From Ekhidna sp. (lineage in GTDB: Bacteria; Bacteroidota; Bacteroidia; Cytophagales; Cyclobacteriaceae), in NCBI GenBank assembly GCA_013214445.1, contig JABSPG010000179.1:1-7831 (forward strand): 7,831 bases of DNA, written 5' to 3'. The position numbers were made by a program, and so were the translations under genes. The notes beneath the pieces are model-generated. The model was given only the letters and a program-made list of their open reading frames with translations. It was not told the origin of the DNA and ran no database searches. This document shows, in pieces, positions 5,178 through 7,831 of this stretch (the stretch's first letter is position 1; each line of letters begins with the position of its first letter).

Positions 5178-6404
5178 TTAAAACCCAATGCTATACCCTA
5201 TCCTTGGGGTTAGTGGGCGTTGGCTTAGGTCATTATTCTTGTAATTGAAATCATAAAGTAGCAAGACACTGAAACTGATCTTCTCCGAGATTGAGAACTT
5301 TCGACCTACCCCCAGCAATGCAGCGTATTGCCAAGCGGTGACGACTGGTGATTCCGAGAAGAGTGAACTGTTTTTTACCAACTGATACTCAGCGTAGACA
5401 TAAAAGCCATTGGAAATGTCGTAGCTGGTAAAAAGACTCAAACCATGGGCGTCCCCAGTTACATTACTAGAGTCACGATCATTGAGTTGCTCCCTTAAAA
5501 TGATCCCTATTCCTGTGGAAAATTTTTTGTTCCATTGATATCCCAATTGGAGGTTGGTATCCAAGATTAGTGGATCTGTTGACTGCAAGGTCACGTTTCC
5601 ATTAAGAAAAAATCGATTCTTGAGAGGGCTTCCTTTCAAGGAATTTCGTTTGATCCCCTTTTCCTCTTGTTGAAGATTGGGCAGTTCAATATACTTTGCT
5701 TTGGCCTTTTGCAATGATAGTTGCGATTTGGAATACTCTTCTGGCGAGATATTAGCAAAAAAGTCTTTCACACCTGACCTATCTACTTTTTGAATCTTGC
5801 CGTATTGATCAAGTTTGCCATTTAGCATCTGCTGCTCGATCTTAAGATCACTTTCTTGTGCGAGCTCAGGCGGTAAATACCTTTTCAATCGTTCTTTCAT
5901 ACCCATCCGATCAGACAGTATCAGACTGTCTATTTGCATGGAGTCAAGCTCAAATTCATCTAAATAGGCGGAATCGTATGCCCCATATTCTTCATATACC
6001 TCTTGCACCTTAGCAAAATCCCCCGCTTTTGCTAGCTCTTGCATCGCCCAATCCATCGAATCTTTGGGCGGTTCAAATTTTGTGTGATCGACTGCATACT
6101 GCTTGGGTCTTTTCAGTGAGTATTCACCCAAAAGAATTTTTCTACGGTTTGCCTTGGCTTCTTTCCACTTGCCAACTGTTTTAAGACTGTCCTTATTCTG
6201 TTTTCTAAAACCTCTCCAAGCACCCTTAGCAGCTTTAATACTGTCTTTACTGTAAGCTTTCTTATACTTCTCCAACTTTGTTCTAGCATCTTTGGAGCGT
6301 TCCACCTTTTTTAGGTGACGATCAGACACTTTTGCATCAAAAGTGATTTGTGCTGCCACACCATATGCCAGAAAGAAAAAAGAACAAAAGGCAAAAACAC
6401 GCAT
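5178..6404 (-). CDS. Exported protein with helical N-terminus and putative outer-membrane beta-barrel
   Basis: A 408-residue protein I cannot assign to a named family. Residues 1-18 are a signal peptide (FFFLAYGVAA, cut before Q19). Residues 25-255 are very charged and mostly helical, rich in K, D and E, with repeated KDS(I/L)K motifs at 53-57 and 71-75, so probably a periplasmic coiled or helical domain. From about 263 to the end the pattern changes to alternating polar and hydrophobic strands with aromatic girdles (FFLNGNVTLQS, TNLQLGYQW, FSTGIGIILREQ, FYVYAEYQLV, YAALLGVGRKF, ISFSVLLLYDF), and it ends RIGYSIGF. A terminal aromatic residue is usual for outer-membrane barrels. That suggests 8 or so strands. 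The start lies 3 bases after the stop of the YD-repeat gene, so the two are surely one operon. Inference: it anchors, exports or receives the upstream secreted protein. It converges on the tail-fiber-like gene with a 36-base spacer. Confidence 0.8.
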   Translation of the reverse strand: MRVFAFCSFFFLAYGVAAQITFDAKVSDRHLKKVERSKDARTKLEKYKKAYSKDSIKAAKGAWRGFRKQNKDSLKTVGKWKEAKANRRKILLGEYSLKRPKQYAVDHTKFEPPKDSMDWAMQELAKAGDFAKVQEVYEEYGAYDSAYLDEFELDSMQIDSLILSDRMGMKERLKRYLPPELAQESDLKIEQQMLNGKLDQYGKIQKVDRSGVKDFFANISPEEYSKSQLSLQKAKAKYIELPNLQQEEKGIKRNSLKGSPLKNRFFLNGNVTLQSTDPLILDTNLQLGYQWNKKFSTGIGIILREQLNDRDSSNVTGDAHGLSLFTSYDISNGFYVYAEYQLVKNSSLFSESPVVTAWQYAALLGVGRKFSISEKISFSVLLLYDFNYKNNDLSQRPLTPRIGYSIGF

Positions 6405-6407
6405 GCG

Positions 6408-7831
6408 TTATTCTACTGTAGCACCACCAGGCCCATTGCAGCTATCATCTTTTACTATGAAGGTATGAGTGTCTTCATACGTATTGCCACACTCATCTCT
6501 AAACACATATTTAATGGTGTAGGTGTCAGGATCTTGTAGTAGATCATCAGGAAATCTACCTGAAAATCCCAAAGAATAATAGCTTCCAGATGAGGTTTTA
6601 TAGAACCATTCACCGTAGTTACCTGAACCATCACCATCAAAACAAATCGCACCACCTCCTGAAGCATTTAGATCGAAAATAATAGGTCCCGTTCCTAAGC
6701 ACTTATCGAAAGTGGATGGCCCGCCTATCTCTGGATTCCTTAAAGAACCTACAATTGCTATTGAAAGGGTTTTTTCGAAAGGTTCATCATATTCTGGATT
6801 GATGATGTTTAAGGTAATTTCCTTAATACCTTCTTCAGCAAATGCAATATTTGCTATAGACTCTCCAGTATATGTCGTACTGCCAATGCGCCACTTGTAA
6901 GTAGCTTCATTTCCATACATCTTAACATTCTGAGCAGAAAAAGTCATGAAACTGTTTGTAAGGGTGGTACCAGAAATATGTATGTCTGCGGATACTTTGT
7001 TTTCTTCACTCCCATAGTTGTACCTATACCGCCTCAAAATGTTATCATCATCATCCATGATGTAATACAAACGGTTTTGATCATCATATACATAGACTAT
7101 AGAACGATCGTTCATATCAATTTCAGACTGGACACCTACTAGAGAGTAATCATAAATGGTCCTCCTATTGTTATTTGTAGGGTCATAAGCAGCACTCATT
7201 AAATATCCTTGAGTGTCATACTGATAATTCGTTATCTGGTCGCTTACAAGGTTTTTGGCAGTTGAGAGCAATCCATCACTATTGTATGACTGGGTTGATA
7301 CTAATTCATAACGGCTATCATTAACAATATTAGTATTGTTAGTTCCAATATAATTGAATTGATCATGTGGTAACGGAGTATTCAAGCTTAATTGATAATT
7401 ATCAAAACGATTTACTCCTGTCACTTCATCGTATTTTTGCTTACGTAGCTGACTTGACAAAACAAAAAAATCAGCATCATCGACTTCACGCACTAAAAGG
7501 GTAGTTTCGAGGGAAGATATTGAATTATCTAAATATTTTCGATAAAGAGTTTTCAGTCCGTCAGAAGAGTTTGATGGTGGTTCAGAGCTTGGAGCAAGTT
7601 CAGCTGTATACGAATACCTCACCTCTTCTATTGTCCCATCTGTGTGATGTATCTCTCGCTTGGTAGGATAATTTTTATATGATAAACCAAGTCCATCATC
7701 TATTTCGAATTCGGTTAATTCCATCACTTCATTGGAAACCCAGCGCAGTGTACCATTTTGATCCGCAATCTTCTTTTGGATCTCGGTACTATTAAAAGGT
7801 ATTGCAATTACATCATAGTATAAAACAGAGT
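6408..7831 (-). CDS. Large secreted YD-repeat / PKD-like protein, C-terminal part (cut by window edge)
   Basis: The frame is open from the right edge to TAA at 6408-6410 (473 residues visible), so the GTG/ATG pair at 7722-7727 is internal. The first ~280 residues look like RHS/YD-repeat sequence: YPTKREIHHTDG, then a typical block around 7300-7008 (NYQYDTQGYL, YVYDDQNRLYYIMDDDDNIL, RYRYNYG). Next is a PKD/Ig-like domain at about 6965-6747 (FSAQNVKMYGNEATYKWRIG, FAEEGIKEITLNI). The last ~90 residues contain four cysteines (codons near 6701, 6644, 6491 and 6440) and a strand-rich fold ending in NGPGGATVE. There is no RHS core cleavage motif, no toxin domain after the repeats and no recognisable type IX secretion C-terminal domain. 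Full size is unknown; relatives with this architecture are often over 1,000 residues. The barrel gene follows 3 bases downstream. Function unknown; surface adhesion or carbohydrate binding is inference. Confidence 0.85.
   Translation of the reverse strand, partial: SVLYYDVIAIPFNSTEIQKKIADQNGTLRWVSNEVMELTEFEIDDGLGLSYKNYPTKREIHHTDGTIEEVRYSYTAELAPSSEPPSNSSDGLKTLYRKYLDNSISSLETTLLVREVDDADFFVLSSQLRKQKYDEVTGVNRFDNYQLSLNTPLPHDQFNYIGTNNTNIVNDSRYELVSTQSYNSDGLLSTAKNLVSDQITNYQYDTQGYLMSAAYDPTNNNRRTIYDYSLVGVQSEIDMNDRSIVYVYDDQNRLYYIMDDDDNILRRYRYNYGSEENKVSADIHISGTTLTNSFMTFSAQNVKMYGNEATYKWRIGSTTYTGESIANIAFAEEGIKEITLNIINPEYDEPFEKTLSIAIVGSLRNPEIGGPSTFDKCLGTGPIIFDLNASGGGAICFDGDGSGNYGEWFYKTSSGSYYSLGFSGRFPDDLLQDPDTYTIKYVFRDECGNTYEDTHTFIVKDDSCNGPGGATVE

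Noticed and set aside
6315..6900. Plus-strand ORFs antisense to the YD-repeat/barrel operon
   Set aside because: Composition is not protein-like and they overlap well-supported coding sequence.
7722..7727. GTG/ATG at 7727-7722 as the start of the YD-repeat gene
   Set aside because: The frame stays open, with protein-like sequence (TLRWVSNEV and upstream), to the window edge, so these codons are internal.
6408..7831. RHS-type toxin with immunity gene
   Set aside because: No RHS core cleavage motif and no nuclease or deaminase tail; the downstream gene is a signal-peptide barrel-like protein, not a small cytoplasmic immunity protein.

Overview
The window looks like chromosome of a member of the Bacteroidota, probably a marine Cytophagales-type bacterium. 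The clues are AT-rich DNA, signal peptides ending in ...SAQ or ...AAQ, no clear Shine-Dalgarno sites, one match to the Bacteroidota -7 promoter element (TAnnTTTG), a surface protein with GIGT repeats, and a YD-repeat/PKD-like secreted protein followed by an outer-membrane barrel. The taxonomic call is inference.

Left part (1-2925). A cut-off alpha/beta hydrolase with a signal peptide (1-380, minus) is divergent from an AraC-family regulator (459-1289, plus). The regulator gene overlaps by 14 bases a gene for an exported M20 metallo-amidohydrolase (1276-2568, plus). After it comes about 150 noncoding bases packed with consecutive hairpins. Next is a 51-residue small protein gene (2715-2870, plus), closed by a strong hairpin terminator (2896-2925). 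An EF-hand calcium-binding protein related to calerythrin and sarcoplasmic calcium-binding proteins (2924-3487, minus) converges on the same terminator.

Middle (3488-4074). This stretch has almost no genes. It holds a fragment of a tRNA 3' end on the minus strand (T-loop, half the T-stem, acceptor strand, discriminator base) with its own terminator next to it (3773-3835). The rest of the tRNA is missing. This is the signature of an attachment site left where an integrating element entered a tRNA gene, so the DNA to the right may be an island. A 36-codon minus-strand ORF lies just beyond the break.

Right part (4075-7831). A tail-fiber-like surface protein (4075-5141, plus) has its signal peptide and mature chain in different frames, so it carries an apparent one-base frameshift. 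Converging on it is a two-gene minus-strand operon: the C-terminal part of a large secreted YD-repeat protein with a PKD-like domain and a four-cysteine tail (6408-7831, cut by the window edge), followed 3 bases later by an exported protein with a charged helical N-terminus and a putative outer-membrane beta-barrel C-terminus (5178-6404). This secreted protein plus barrel pair is the best candidate in the window for an undescribed system, most likely involving the cell surface, but its function cannot be read from the sequence.
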